64,000 bases of DNA from Anisodus tanguticus (taxonomy: Eukaryota; Streptophyta; Magnoliopsida; Solanales; Solanaceae): NCBI GenBank assembly GCA_034509755.1, contig CM067552.1:16401001-16465000 (forward strand), given 5' to 3'. Each line of letters begins with the position of its first letter. The stretch's first letter is position 1. This document shows, piece after piece, positions 13,513 through 24,500 of the stretch. A program made the translations under genes and the position numbers. The notes under the pieces are model-generated. The model was not told the origin of the DNA. It made no database searches and worked only from the letters and a program-made list of their open reading frames with translations.

Positions 13513-15265
13513 TTGATACCATTGTCACCTAGTGAGGTGAAGAAAATAAAGATCCAAAATGCCAAGAATCGCAAGGAAAAGTCAGAGGCCCTCTTGCTTA
13601 ATGCATCGGAGATAGAAGAGAAGTTGAAGAATGGGATTCCTATATATGCATTGGTGCAAGGATAAGAAGAGTCTTGTGGGAGATACAGTTGAAGATGCCG
13701 ACTAGAAGAAACTCTTGAATAAATTTGAAGATGTATTTTCGGATGATCTTGCACTCGGATTACCACCAATAAGAGGTATTGAACATGCTATTGATTTTAT
13801 TCCAGGAAGTTCATTACCTAATCGTCCAACCTATAGATGCAATCTGAAAGAGGCTTAGGAGTTGCAAAGACAAGTGCAAGAATTACTTGACAAAGGCTTT
13901 GTCCGAGAGAGCCTTAGTCCCTGTGCGGTACCCACCTTATTGGTGCCAAAGAAAGATGGGACTTGGCGCATGTGTATTGATAGCCGAGCGGTCAATAACA
14001 TCACCGTGAAGTACAAGTTTCCTATGCCGAGATTGGATGATCTTTTGGATGAATTAAGTGGGGCCAAGTTATTCTCCAAGATAGATTTGAGGAGTGGCTA
14101 CCATCAAATGAGGAAACGAGAGAGAGATGAATGGAAGACGACTTTCAAGACCAAGTATGGTTTGTGCGAATGGCTTGTAATGCCATTTGGATTATGTAAT
14201 GCTCCAAGATATTTCATGAGGCTCATGCACGAGGTACTACGATCATTCATGGGTAAATTTGATGCGGTTTACTTAGATGATATCTTAATTTATAGTCAAG
14301 ATAGAGAATCTCACTTGTCGTATTTAGAAGCTTTATTTTAGAAGTTACGAGATGTAAGGTTGTATGGCAAGTTAGAGAAGTGTGCTTTTATGATTACTAG
14401 TATCCCATTCTTAGGATATATATTATCATCTTAGGGCATTCATGTGGATCCATCCAAGGCGGAAGCTATCCGGAGTTAGCTCGAGCCTACGAATGTAAGT
14501 GAGGTAAGAAGTTTCCATGGGTTGACTTCTTTTTATCGTCATTTCATTCGAGATTTTAGTACCCTTGTTGGCCCTATCACTGAACTAATGAAAAATAGTG
14601 AGTTTAAATGGTCCCAAGGAGTACAAAGAGCTTTTGAAACCTTAAAGGGAAGGTTATGTGAAGCACTGGTTCTAGCTATTCCGAAATTTGAGAAAATGTT
14701 TGAAGTTGAATGTGATGCTAAGGAGGTTGGTGTTGGTGCCGTCTTGATTCAAGAAAAACAATCAATTGCTTTCTTTAGTGAAGAATTGGGTGGTTCCCGA
14801 CTTAATTATTCTACTTATGACATGGAATTTTATATGGTGAGATCCTTGGTCCAATGGGAACATTATTTGAAGCCAAAGCCTTTTGTCTTATATTCAGATC
14901 ATTTGGTTTGGCTACACCTAAGAAAGGAAAGATTTTCCAACATGAGAAAGAACAAGCTAATGCTGTGGGCGGATGGTCCTTTCAAGATATTGGCCAGGTT
15001 CGGGGAAAGCGCCTACAAGGTAGAACTTTCGGACGAATATGGAGGTATTAGTTCAATGTTTAATGTTGGATACTTATCACCATCTATAGATAATGAGAAT
15101 TTGAGGGCAAGTTCTGTTAAAGAAGGGGAGTATGATGAAAAGAAGGTCGTGAACTTAAGTTTCCAACATGAGCCGCGAGATGATTTGCTAAGAGTGTCAA
15201 AGATTGCCAACCATCCTATAGTGATATGCTTAATGTGGAGTGGAGTTGAAGACAAGACTTGAAGA
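13513..15265 (+). pseudogene. Gypsy reverse transcriptase/RNase H with integrase deletion
   Basis: After a frameshift between 13512 and 13856, the pol frame carries reverse transcriptase (DKGFVRES, VPKKDGTWRMCID, FSKIDLRSGYHQ, WLVMPFGLCNAP and the catalytic YLDDIL at about 14273), then the linker FYRHFIRDFS and RNase H (CDAKEVGVGAVL, YSTYDMEFY, VLYSDH). At about 14902 the sequence jumps in frame from YSDH to LVWLHLRKERF, which is normally at the very end of integrase. The rest of RNase H and the zinc-binding and DDE parts of integrase are absent. In-frame TAG stops occur at 13856, 14339, 14432 and 14477. The frame continues past the 3' LTR boundary at 15133 and stops at about 15260, so the C-terminal ~43 residues are LTR-encoded. 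Confidence 0.9.
15119..15132 (+). other. Polypurine tract of the gypsy element
   Basis: aaagaaggggagta lies directly before the TG of the 3' LTR. It is also read as codons of the pol frame (KEGEY). Confidence 0.8.
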
Positions 15266-16358
15266 TACAAGAAGGAAACATTTTTCTGGCTTTTATATAG
15301 GTCTTGGCTGAGACCACCTTTTAGCTTATTTTAATTCCTAACTTAATTACTAGATCTCTTTATAGCTTAATTACTATGCCATGTAATAAGATAAGATGAC
15401 CAAGCCGAGAATCATCTAGAAGGAGAAGCTTCCAAACGTTCCCCAAGGAGGTAGTTCATGAACTAACTAGTTCATGCACTTATCTACATGGATGACACAA
15501 AAGGGTGGCCTAGAGAACATGAAGAGTTGAGTCTTTTCCTTTCTCCAAAGCGGCCAAACCTCTCCCCCTTTCCCATTCGGCCTAGATGCAGTTTGTTTAT
15601 GTCTATCTTGTTACCATCTTCTAGAAGGTTTAGAACTAGTATAAATAGTGGATGTAGTTGATGAAAGGAGACATTGAATTTTTATGAAATATATTTGAGT
15701 TTTCTCAAACTTTGCTAAGTTATTCAACTTTTGTGTTGTTATCGTAGTTGGTCATTTTTTGGTCCAACCCTTGGTCCTTTTGTGGTCCAAAACTTAGGAG
15801 TAAGTCTAGTTAGAACTTTTGTGATCTAACTATGCCCAAACCAATGTTCTATCTGGTTACTTTCTCACAAGCACATTAGAAGGTCATCTCGGCCTATACA
15901 CCTTACCCACACCCGAAATTCTCTATCAATTTCGTGCCCAATCATTATCCAAAATGCCTAATCCCTTTCACCCCAATACACTACAATACTTCTCCAACCT
16001 ACACCAAAAAGGTCATTAACCAACTTCTCCCAAAAACACTCAAAAACCCAACCAACTACTCTACCGTCCTCATTGAGTTTCAACCTTCGTACCTTACTGT
16101 CCCGACCAGTTTCCGCCACCTTACCACCATTCAACCACCAAATACCAACCACCAACATAACCTAAAATATTTCTAGTTCATCCTCTCCGAATGCCTTAGC
16201 CCCAAACCACGTAAGGGCACCGTACAGCTCCCACAAACCTAAATTGTCCGGAAACCATCCTATTCCACCAACCTCCATTTGACTCCCATATTTGTGTCCG
16301 TCTAGCCCAAACCAACTCTGACCAACCTAACCACACAATTACCTTCTTACATACATCA
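15133..16358 (+). repeat. 3' LTR of the gypsy element
   Basis: 1226 bp, matches the 5' LTR from TGATGAAAAG to TACATCA and is followed by the duplicated target aatag. Its first ~130 bases encode the end of the pol frame. Confidence 0.9.
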
Positions 16359-16603
16359 AATAGAGTTCTTATCAATTTTATTTCATAATAATCGTTTCAA
16401 TATGTTCATGCCAAAAAAGGATGTTAGCCTTACATACCTTAATTAGTTGAAAAATGCTAGCTTGCAATTCTCCGGTCATCATTCGAATGATATCCTACGT
16501 ATTAAATATGTTTTGGATCAATCATAGTTTAAGTTTAATGTATTCTATCATAACAACTTTCATTGTCACTCTTATTTATCCCCATGCTATCTATGTATTC
16601 ACG

Positions 16604-17417
16604 AGCCGCGCTATAGTCGGCCAGGTATGACACCTATTTGTGCACACCACTGTAGTTGATTGATATTATCGAGTCCCACATATGGGATGGGTACGACCGA
16701 GTCCTCACCGATGTCGGGTACGATATATACATTATGATATGATTTGCCTTACATAATGGCTGTATATTACATTATATGGCCCATTGAGTGGCTTGATTTT
16801 TACAAACATGCATATATCTTCATAATTGTGACGGGTAGGCCCTCATAGGCTTGTTATGAGTTTCAGGTTGACTTCTATACCCATATATCTTATATCATAC
16901 TTTCTGCTTACATTTGTTATCTTCCTCATATATTCAGTACATCTTTCATACTGATGCCCCATTTCTGGGGCACTGTGTTCATGCCTGCAGGTACAGATAG
17001 ATAGAGCGACACTCCTCCTCAGTAGGTGATCTGCTCAGCTGTGATTTTCGGACTCCCTTCTATCGGAGTTGCAATAGAGGGGTCCTTATGTACTATTACA
17101 TATACTACTAGTATTTTAGGGTATGTCGAAGACCTGTCCTGACCTGTTAGTATGTATATATTACTCTTATAGGCTTGCCGACCTATGTGTAGTGGATGTT
17201 GGTATGTTGTGGCCTTGTCGGCCTTGACTATCTGTACATATGTATATATCATGTTGAGACTTTTCTTTGTGCAAGTTATCTTTCAGTCTTGTTGTACATG
17301 GTTAATTGGAGGCCTTGTCGACCCAAATTTTATATTTCAGGGTTCGGATACTACAATGGTACGTTCAGGCCTTCGGGCACTGGGTGCCGGCCACACCCCC
17401 AAGGTTGGGTTGTCACA
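16604..17417 (+). mobile_element. Inverted LTR fragment (3' part)
   Basis: Plus-strand reading ends ...ggttgggttgtcaca at 17417, the reverse complement of the LTR start at 9631 (tgtcacaccccaacc). Shared internal words include the gcactgggtgccggccacaccc block near 17378-17400. Only the 3' part is present; the 5' part is missing and the fragment abuts, tail to tail, the truncated LTR ending at 16603. Confidence 0.75.
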
Positions 17418-18069
17418 AACATGGACCTTTCCATCTTGAGGGCTAGACTCTTTGGATTCATCCTGTATGCAGAACTCTTGTTCTACACGAAGATGATTAG
17501 TAAGTTCTTCCAAAGAAATGTCTTCCTTTTTGTGTTTAAGATCTGTTTGGAGTGTTTCCACGAAGAGGATAATTTATCAATAATAGAAGACACAATAAAA
17601 GTTTCATCCATCACTATTGTGTTTGGCGAAGCGACTTACAATGCGTTGAATTTCATGAAATTGATCCATGACTGACCAACCTTCTACCATTTTATAATTA
17701 TTAAATTGGGAGACAAGATTTTTTTTACTAGATGCATCTTCAGACATATACTTGTCCTCCAAAGGCATCCCACAATTCCTTAGTGGTCTTCACATGTTGA
17801 TAGATGTCGAATAAAACATCCGACATTGCATTCAATATATAGCCTCGACATAGGTAGACATCATTGTCCCATTTCATCCTTGCCCTTATGCTTTCAAGTG
17901 TCTCCTCTTCGCCTTCATTGGCCTCCGGTGGACGAGTGGTGGAAATAACATACACAACTTTCAGTGTTGTCAGAAGGAAGTGCATCTTCTTTTGCCAACG
18001 GTGAAAATCAACTCCACCAAACTTGTCAAGTTTGGCAAAGTTAGTGGTGAGATCTTTCATCGAAGACAT
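17418..18069 (-). pseudogene. Ty1/copia gag remnant
   Basis: Minus strand from a Met at 18069: the product starts MSSMKDLTTNFAKLDKF, followed by a tryptophan-bearing gag motif (DFHRWQKKMHFLL) and a segment YILNAMSDVLFDIYQ-KTTKELWDAF typical of copia-type gag (UBN2-like). After a frameshift near 17740, further gag pieces can be read (LVSQFNNYKMVEG; then LTNHLRVEQEF near 17500). The gene is cut off at 17417 by the inverted LTR fragment, so protease and pol are missing. Non-functional. Confidence 0.8.
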
Positions 18070-18336
18070 GATAATAATTCTCTTTTATTGTGAGAAAATG
18101 TGTGTTTGTGGTGAGAAATCTGGATATGCGTGTATCTTACTTGGATCACTTTCCAAAAAAAAATTATTTGTCCCTCACAAATACTCTCTCGGGATAGAAT
18201 GAAGCAAAACCAATAATGAAACAAGTGTCTAAAATGCACAAGAATTAATGTTGTAGTCACTAAACTTATGCAGATTTTCTTAAGAAGAATGTTGGTACTT
18301 GGAATGATTCTTATTATAGAATATTTGCAGCATGTT

Positions 18337-20821
18337 TGTAACGCCCCGTATTTTCGGGTAGCGGTCGAACTCATAACGTAGGTGAGTAGACCCGGACCCG
18401 GGAAAATTTTCGTTGTACTTGTGTATATTAATAAGTAGATCGTTATATAAAAGGACGTGATCCCGAAATAATTTTGGATTTAGTAAGTGTGATGACAGAG
18501 TTTAATAATAATTGTGTATCCCCGAAGAGATTATAGACTGGTATTTTATTACGGGAATTATGATATTGACATAAGAGGATTTTAGTAATCGTCGGGATTT
18601 AAATAATTGGAGACCGGAAATTTAATTGTGTGTATAATTAATTAATTGTGGGATTAATTAATTAAAGAGAGGGAAAATATAGTGAGATTTTATACGTGTC
18701 TGTGTTTAAAACGATTTGGGGTGATTAAGCCCCCAAACCGATCGACCGATATCAGCAACCATTAGCCCTTCTTTCTCCATAATCCATTTCTTCAACTCCA
18801 TTTCTGCAACCTTTATCTTCATCAAGAATCTGTGAGGAGTTAATGGTCACATTTCTAGCGGGTGGAGGTAAGTCTCGGTTGATGGGTTTTCTGGAAAGTT
18901 TCGGTCAAAATTGGGGATTTTCGGGAGCTTCCATATAACCAAAAGGGAGAGAAATTCGTGGTGTCTAGACCTTAGTTCCAGTGAAGTGGAACTGTGAAGC
19001 AAGGTTGAAAGTTCAGAAACCAAGCCGAGACTTTGAGTCTTGGCAAGGCTCAAGCAAACCGATTCGAGTGCTTCTGATTCTGTCGGTCGGAATCCGGTGC
19101 AAGCGAAAGGTTTTCCGGCGATTCTCGCCACTGCATCCAACAGAGAGGTAACCTTCATTGTTCTTAATAGTTTGTACAATTTCTGAATCCGATTCTTATC
19201 ACTAGTTCTAAAGACGATTGTCGAAAAAGCGAATTTGGGTTGGGTGTTGTTGGGACTGCCGTTACTGAGAGTTGCTGGAAATTGCATGTGAAATTGTGTA
19301 CTATTTTGAAGATTGTAGTAGTATAAGAAGAAGGATTAAGGGGACTGGATGTTTCGCTTTATGTTTAGATTCCGATATAGAAGGAATATAGGTTCTACGC
19401 GTTCAAGGTGTTCGTTAGAATGTCCCTAAGAATCTGTTTTTAATATGTTGATTCGATTGTGATGTAATTCATCCGTATGATGTAGATAATCATTCATAGA
19501 GCTTACAAGGACCCGTGGAACTTAGATAAATTCGACAACACGGTTGAAGTTCTAAAACGAGACGTACTCTAATATTGAGTTGATTAGTTCGTCTAAGAGG
19601 TATGTGAAACCCTTACTTCTTTCTGTTGGCATGATTTAATGAAAGTACGGCGGACGTACTTGATTCTTATACAGTTTAATTCCTAAAGAGGATTGTTATG
19701 AGAAGTGCCTATGATTTTTCAGCAAAGAGTTTATTATGACATTATTATAATGATTTTATTGAGAGTCAAATGATAATTTTTACTTGCATATGGTTACTCA
19801 TGATATCTACTCGTGCTAAGTGTTACTACTTCACCTCATCGAGTCCCGGGCCGGGTTACGTTCGTGCATAGCCTCGCATTTTTCACCGAGACTCTCACTA
19901 GAGGGCCGGGTTACGTAGGATGGATCCATAGATGAGATATGACTTTACCGAGTCCCAGCATGGGCCGGGTTATGATATGACTTTACCGAGTCCCAGTATG
20001 GGCCGGGTTATGATACGATTCCACCGAGTCCCGCATTAGTGGGCCGGGTTACGTTACAGGTATATATATGTATATGGACAAGCATTCATGTTTTCTTGAC
20101 TTGACTCTCATTTTAAAAAGGCACAACTGACTTTTATGATTTATGGCACTGTTGGATTTGGATCCTGATTTTTATACTGATCTCCTGTTTTCTGTTGGCT
20201 ACTTATGATCTCTTTTACAGCTTCATGTTTTACATACTCAATACATTATTTCGTACTGACCCCCTTTCCTCGGGGGGCTGCGTTTCATGCCCGCAGGTAC
20301 ATGTTTTCAGTTTGGTGAACCTCATGCCTAGGTTCCTACTCAGCAGGTTGGGAAGCTCCTTTGATCCAGAGCTTTGTCATTTTGGTACCAAACCTCTTTT
20401 AGACTTATGTTTGTATTTAGGGGCACGACGGGGCCCTGTCCCGTCATATGTAGTTGTCCTTCTTATAGAGGTCTGTAGACAGTGGTGGGTTGTACTTATG
20501 TAAGGGTTATGACTCTGTTTTGGTCAGTCATGTTATTGTATTATGTGTTGGGGTGTTCCCATGTATATACGTTACTATCTGGTGGCAGCCTTGTCGGCTT
20601 GCTTGTTATGTTATATTGGCTAGTTGTGACTCCTCAGGAGACAGGTACATTCTTGGGTAAAGGCAGCCTTGTCGGCTTGCCTACCCTGGCTTATGTTGTT
20701 GTTGCAGTGTTATGCTGCCGGATTTCAGACTCATTAAGTGTTAGTTGGATTATGTGTGACAGGTTAGGATAATGATGTCATTAGGGCGGTTAGTCGCGGC
20801 CCGTCGGGTCGGGTCGTGACA
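18337..20821 (+). mobile_element. Solo LTR, 2.5 kb, gypsy-type
   Basis: Starts TGTAACGCCCCGTATTTTCG and ends GGGTCGTGACA. It is flanked by the identical 5-bp duplication atgtt at 18332-18336 and 20822-20826, so the ends are exact and no interior is left. It belongs to the same LTR superfamily as the two LTRs of the 35842-43923 element (start TGTAACACC..., end ...CGTGACA, the flank around the cccgaaataat block). It contains tandem 38-bp repeats. Such solo LTRs arise by recombination between the two LTRs of a full element. Confidence 0.93.
19843..20055 (+). repeat. Tandem repeats with CCGAGTCCC / GGGCCGGGTTA core
   Basis: At least four copies of a unit containing accgagtccc followed by gggccgggtta, with a clean 38-bp period between 19943 and 19981 and looser spacing on both sides. 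It lies within the solo LTR. A related block with cgagtccc and gggtacga occurs in the LTR fragment at 16670-16730. Confidence 0.8.
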
Positions 20822-20976
20822 ATGTTCCTCTATTTATAGAACGTGATTTAACTTTGAACCTGAAAAACACAACTGTTGGGAAAGAGATGTGTTGTTTCAT
20901 GAAAACTGTACTCTTTTACAAAGAAAAATACTTTTTCTTTTTGTCTGTTCCATTTATTCTCTTGAAAATTCCAACA

Positions 20977-21543
20977 ATCACTCAACTCTTACATTATTGT
21001 ATTAATTTTACTAAACTATTTATCTGTATTGAAAACATTATATTATTTTTTGTCACTCAACATTGCATGAGTATCACATAAAGTCACTACAAGAAATCAA
21101 ATGAGACATTTTCTATGATACTTGGGCAAGATTTAATAATATATTGGTTACAAAAATAATTTAATTAGTAATTTTTGTGATACTTCAAGTAAAGTTGAAT
21201 GATCTTTTTACTATAATAATAATTTAATAACTTTAGTGCAATGAAGTAAAATTGGGTGATAACCTCTGAAACTTACCGGAGAGAAATGTAAGAGAGGCGT
21301 TTTGCTAGGTAAAATTGACTTTTCAGTTAATTGGAGACATTACATTCGGCAGGAAGAAAATGAACGGGAGGCATTTAGACAGTAGTCCTAAACGAAGATG
21401 TTTTATTTCCAAGTATTATTCACAAAGGCAGTTAGCATTTATAACAAAATAAATTATTTTTATTCAAAATACAAACAAATGGAAAAAGAAAAAAAAAAGA
21501 TACTATTTACAGTTCCAAGTTTTCAGAAAAAAGAAACAGCAAA
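20977..21543. other. Intergenic, 3' flank of the LHT1-like gene
   Basis: AT-rich with no gene. It contains the likely 3' untranslated region and poly(A) signals of the minus-strand transporter (for example the A/T-rich tract 21440-21500). cactacaagaaa at about 21085 resembles a CACTA-transposon end, but no partner end was found. Confidence 0.5.
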
Positions 21544-24500
21544 TCACTGATAAAAACGGTAACTCTTGGCTTGTTTGATAAGAGTCCACATCCCTCCAAT
21601 GGGCGATAAAACAGTCAGCAGTACTCCAATTATGATGCAGAACTGAGATTTATTAGGAAAGAAAAAAAGTAACACAAAGTAAGAAAAAGAAATTACTATA
21701 GAATTAAATGGATCGAACCAAATCAAACATTACTTACCCAATTGATACACCAAGAGAAACCAAATCTTTTGGGCTTTACAATGATAAGCCAGCAGATGCA
21801 AGGAAGCTGCAGAGGAAAATCAATAACGTAATTGCTCCATATTATAAAACAAAAACGGTGAAATCCTTATGTAATTTACTCACGTAATACGACGTTGGGG
21901 CCAGAGCAAATCCACCAAAGAATCCCATTAGACCACCAAAGAATGGTATTGTCATACCCACGAATAGCGTAAATGCTACAATGAAAAAGATAATAAAGTG
22001 AAAACTGACCACTCACTCCATAAATCATTTTTTAACTAATTAAAATAAAATGAGCATAAGGAAGAAATTATGACAAGAAAACTAGGATATAATCTTGAAG
22101 AAATTATGGGAAACCCAACCACTTACCAACAAATGTTGTACGCACTAAGAAGCGAAGCATAGTGGAAGGTTTTAGTTTGGCAGATTTCACGGCATACGTC
22201 TCAATCATGTCAAACATGGGCATTGCGAAAACCTGCAACTTATTTTTTTTTCCAGTTTAGTCAAACAACTTATGGCAAGGAATCTTTTAACAACTCAAAC
22301 ATCGTACATATGCTAAAACTCATTGCCTCACTTTTTAAGTATTTACATTGCCAATACCCAATGTTTTAGCTTCTTTCTTAGTTTTTGCTCTACTGATTAA
22401 CTTTTGTTACAACATCAACATAGTTAAGTAGTTAAATAGGTTCCAAAAAAAGGTGTTATCCTTTTACCCATAAATTAAAAAGAATAAAACTGTATTATAT
22501 CTATTGATAAGTTTTTAGATAAGAAGATTACACATTACAATAGGGTATTAGAGCAAATAGAGGTCTTGGTTCCAGTGTTATCACCATCCATTATAAAACA
22601 AAATGGGATGTAGTCGCTTCATTCCACATTATTTTACACTATTACCTTATTAGTCCGTTCTCGTAGATGGACAAATATTATGACATGTTTCAAATCATAA
22701 GTTATAAAAGCCTTATAGCCACACATATGACATGACATATTTATGATCACAAATTTTAAAAGTATTCAATTCTTTCCTATACTTCGATTCAAGTCAAAGT
22801 ATGTCAAACAAATTAAAGTGGAGGGAGTATATAATCTTCAAGTGTTTGGTCCATGTATATGACTACTTAAATACATACTAATTAAATAAATAAAAGTGTG
22901 TTATATATGTTTAAACTAGAACAATTTAACGAAATTGGTATTCCATTCGTCCCAATTTATGTGATATACTTTCATTTGACAAGCACGAAATAAAGAAAGA
23001 CTTTTGAATCTTACGGTCTAAAATAAGTCAAAGATATTTGTGTAATTATAGATCATCTTGTTTTACGTAAAAAAAAAATTAAAGTTAAATTATTGACAAA
23101 TAAGAAAATATGTCATTCTTTTTGGACGGAGTAAAAAAGAAATAAGTTAGGAGGAACGTACTTGGTAACTTCCAATGACATGAACGACAACAAACATGTT
23201 AGCAGCAGCAACAAGCCACATAGGTTTTTCGAGTGAAAGGAGGATGTTATCCTCGACTTGATTACCAAAGGCCCAATAGCCAACGAAAGCGACAGGGAGA
23301 TAACAGACGGCAACGATGAGATAAGCGACCCATACACCTTTCCACATAGGACCTTTGGAAGGTTTTTCTGGTGTTGAAGGAATAGTGGCTTGAATCTCAA
23401 GCACCACATTATGTCCAGCATAGGCAAAAGCAACATCTCCAAGAGCACTCAAGAACATGAACACATTGTCACCTGTCTTTTCACTCCTTAGTTCATAGCT
23501 CACTTCCCTCCCTTCAATCCCTCTCCCTATTGATGCTGCCCATGCAACTGTCGAATATGTCAACGACATCACCGCTGCTGCCAACGACACCAATGATATC
23601 GAATTGAAATTTGGTAAGTGAGATAGCACAAAGTGTACTGACGAGAAGATGATGATGAAGTAGGTGAGTTTTATTGGTTGACAATCAGGGCAAACTGTTT
23701 CGTGGAATTTCTTCAACGACTTTCCACCAGTAACCATGTATATAATGCAAGAACACACGTCCACCACTATTTGTTGTGGTACAACTACCCAAAGACCAAG
23801 TTTCTCACCAAATGCATGTTGACCCAACTCGTGGTATCTATCAAATCTCTTGCCTGGTACCATTTCATGCATCTCTACCATTTGCCATATTGTGTAAAAT
23901 GTTATAGCCCACGACATCAGCATTACTACTATCCCAGCCCCCCTGCAACATTAATCATTCAACATTAATATTTACAGATTCAAAGCGTAAAAAATGGATC
24001 TTGGACCTAACTCAACTCCAAAAGCTAGTTTGTAGGGTGATGATTGTCCAAGTCCATATAAGGAGTCCATGTTCCCATTCCATTTCCGATGTGAGACTCT
24101 TAACATTCCCCCGCAAGCCCAAACCTCGTTAACTGGAGCGTGGACAATATAATTCGGGGGCCCAACATCGACGAATAAAGAATTGGAATGAGTCTGGCCC
24201 TGATACTATGTAAAGAATGAATTTTGGGCCTGACTCAATCCCAAAAGCTAGCTTATAGGGTGAGGATTGTCCAAATCCATCCATGTTCCATTCCATTTCC
24301 GATGTGGGACTCTTAACACAAAGTTTTGAGACTTCTTTCGAAACGGAATATTTAATCTATATTTTTAGTATTTTCACATAAATATATATGGTCTTAATTA
24401 ATAAAAAATGTGGGTTCAATTGAACTGATCCCTCAAACTATACATCCACCAATGTTCACCAGGCAATTCCAAAAGGTACTAGTAGTAGTTTCTTTTATTT

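Larger units (their letters stand above)
10773..16358 (+). mobile_element. Complete Ty3/gypsy element, inactive
   Basis: LTRs at 10773-12022 and 15133-16358 both start TGATGAAAAG and end TACATCA. Identical 5-bp duplications aatag flank it at 10768-10772 and 16359-16363. A primer-binding site follows the 5' LTR (12025 onward) and a polypurine tract precedes the 3' LTR. The interior is only 3.1 kb because most of the integrase has been deleted. It sits inside the older LTR 9631-16603 and is therefore the younger insertion. A solo LTR of a related family lies at 47660-49357. Confidence 0.93.
9631..16603 (-). mobile_element. LTR 2 of the minus-strand element, interrupted and truncated
   Basis: Starts TGTCACACCCCAACC at 9631 and follows LTR 1 base for base in order to 10772. 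There a gypsy element (10773-16358) is inserted with duplication aatag. The LTR resumes at 16364 (gagttcttatc) and continues to about 16603, equivalent to position 4053 of LTR 1. The last ~890 bases, including the true LTR end, are missing. At the break the sequence switches to an LTR fragment in the opposite orientation. Confidence 0.75.
18070..20976 (-). mobile_element. Copia 5' leader/LTR remnant, split by a solo LTR
   Basis: Upstream of the copia gag (18070-18336) and again after the solo LTR (20822-20976) lies sequence that joins across the duplication atgtt. On the minus strand its outer end reads TGTTGGAATTTTC at 20976, a typical copia LTR start. A TATA-like ctatttata at 20829-20837 (minus: tataaatag) fits its promoter. 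No clear primer site was seen between this LTR and the gag start. Confidence 0.6.

Noticed and set aside
18847..19287. 146-codon minus-strand frame with a plausible protein composition
   Set aside because: It lies inside the solo LTR with exact borders, and no family was recognised.
19843..20055. Regular spaced repeats considered as a CRISPR array
   Set aside because: The repeats are adjacent tandem units within a plant LTR; no unique spacers and no cas genes.
20195..20772. Hydrophobic plus-strand frames of about 100 codons that look like membrane proteins
   Set aside because: They lie wholly within the solo LTR 18337-20821 and are T-rich non-coding sequence.
21085..21100. CACTACAAGAAA, like the end of a CACTA transposon
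   Set aside because: No matching inverted end or 3-bp duplication was found nearby.
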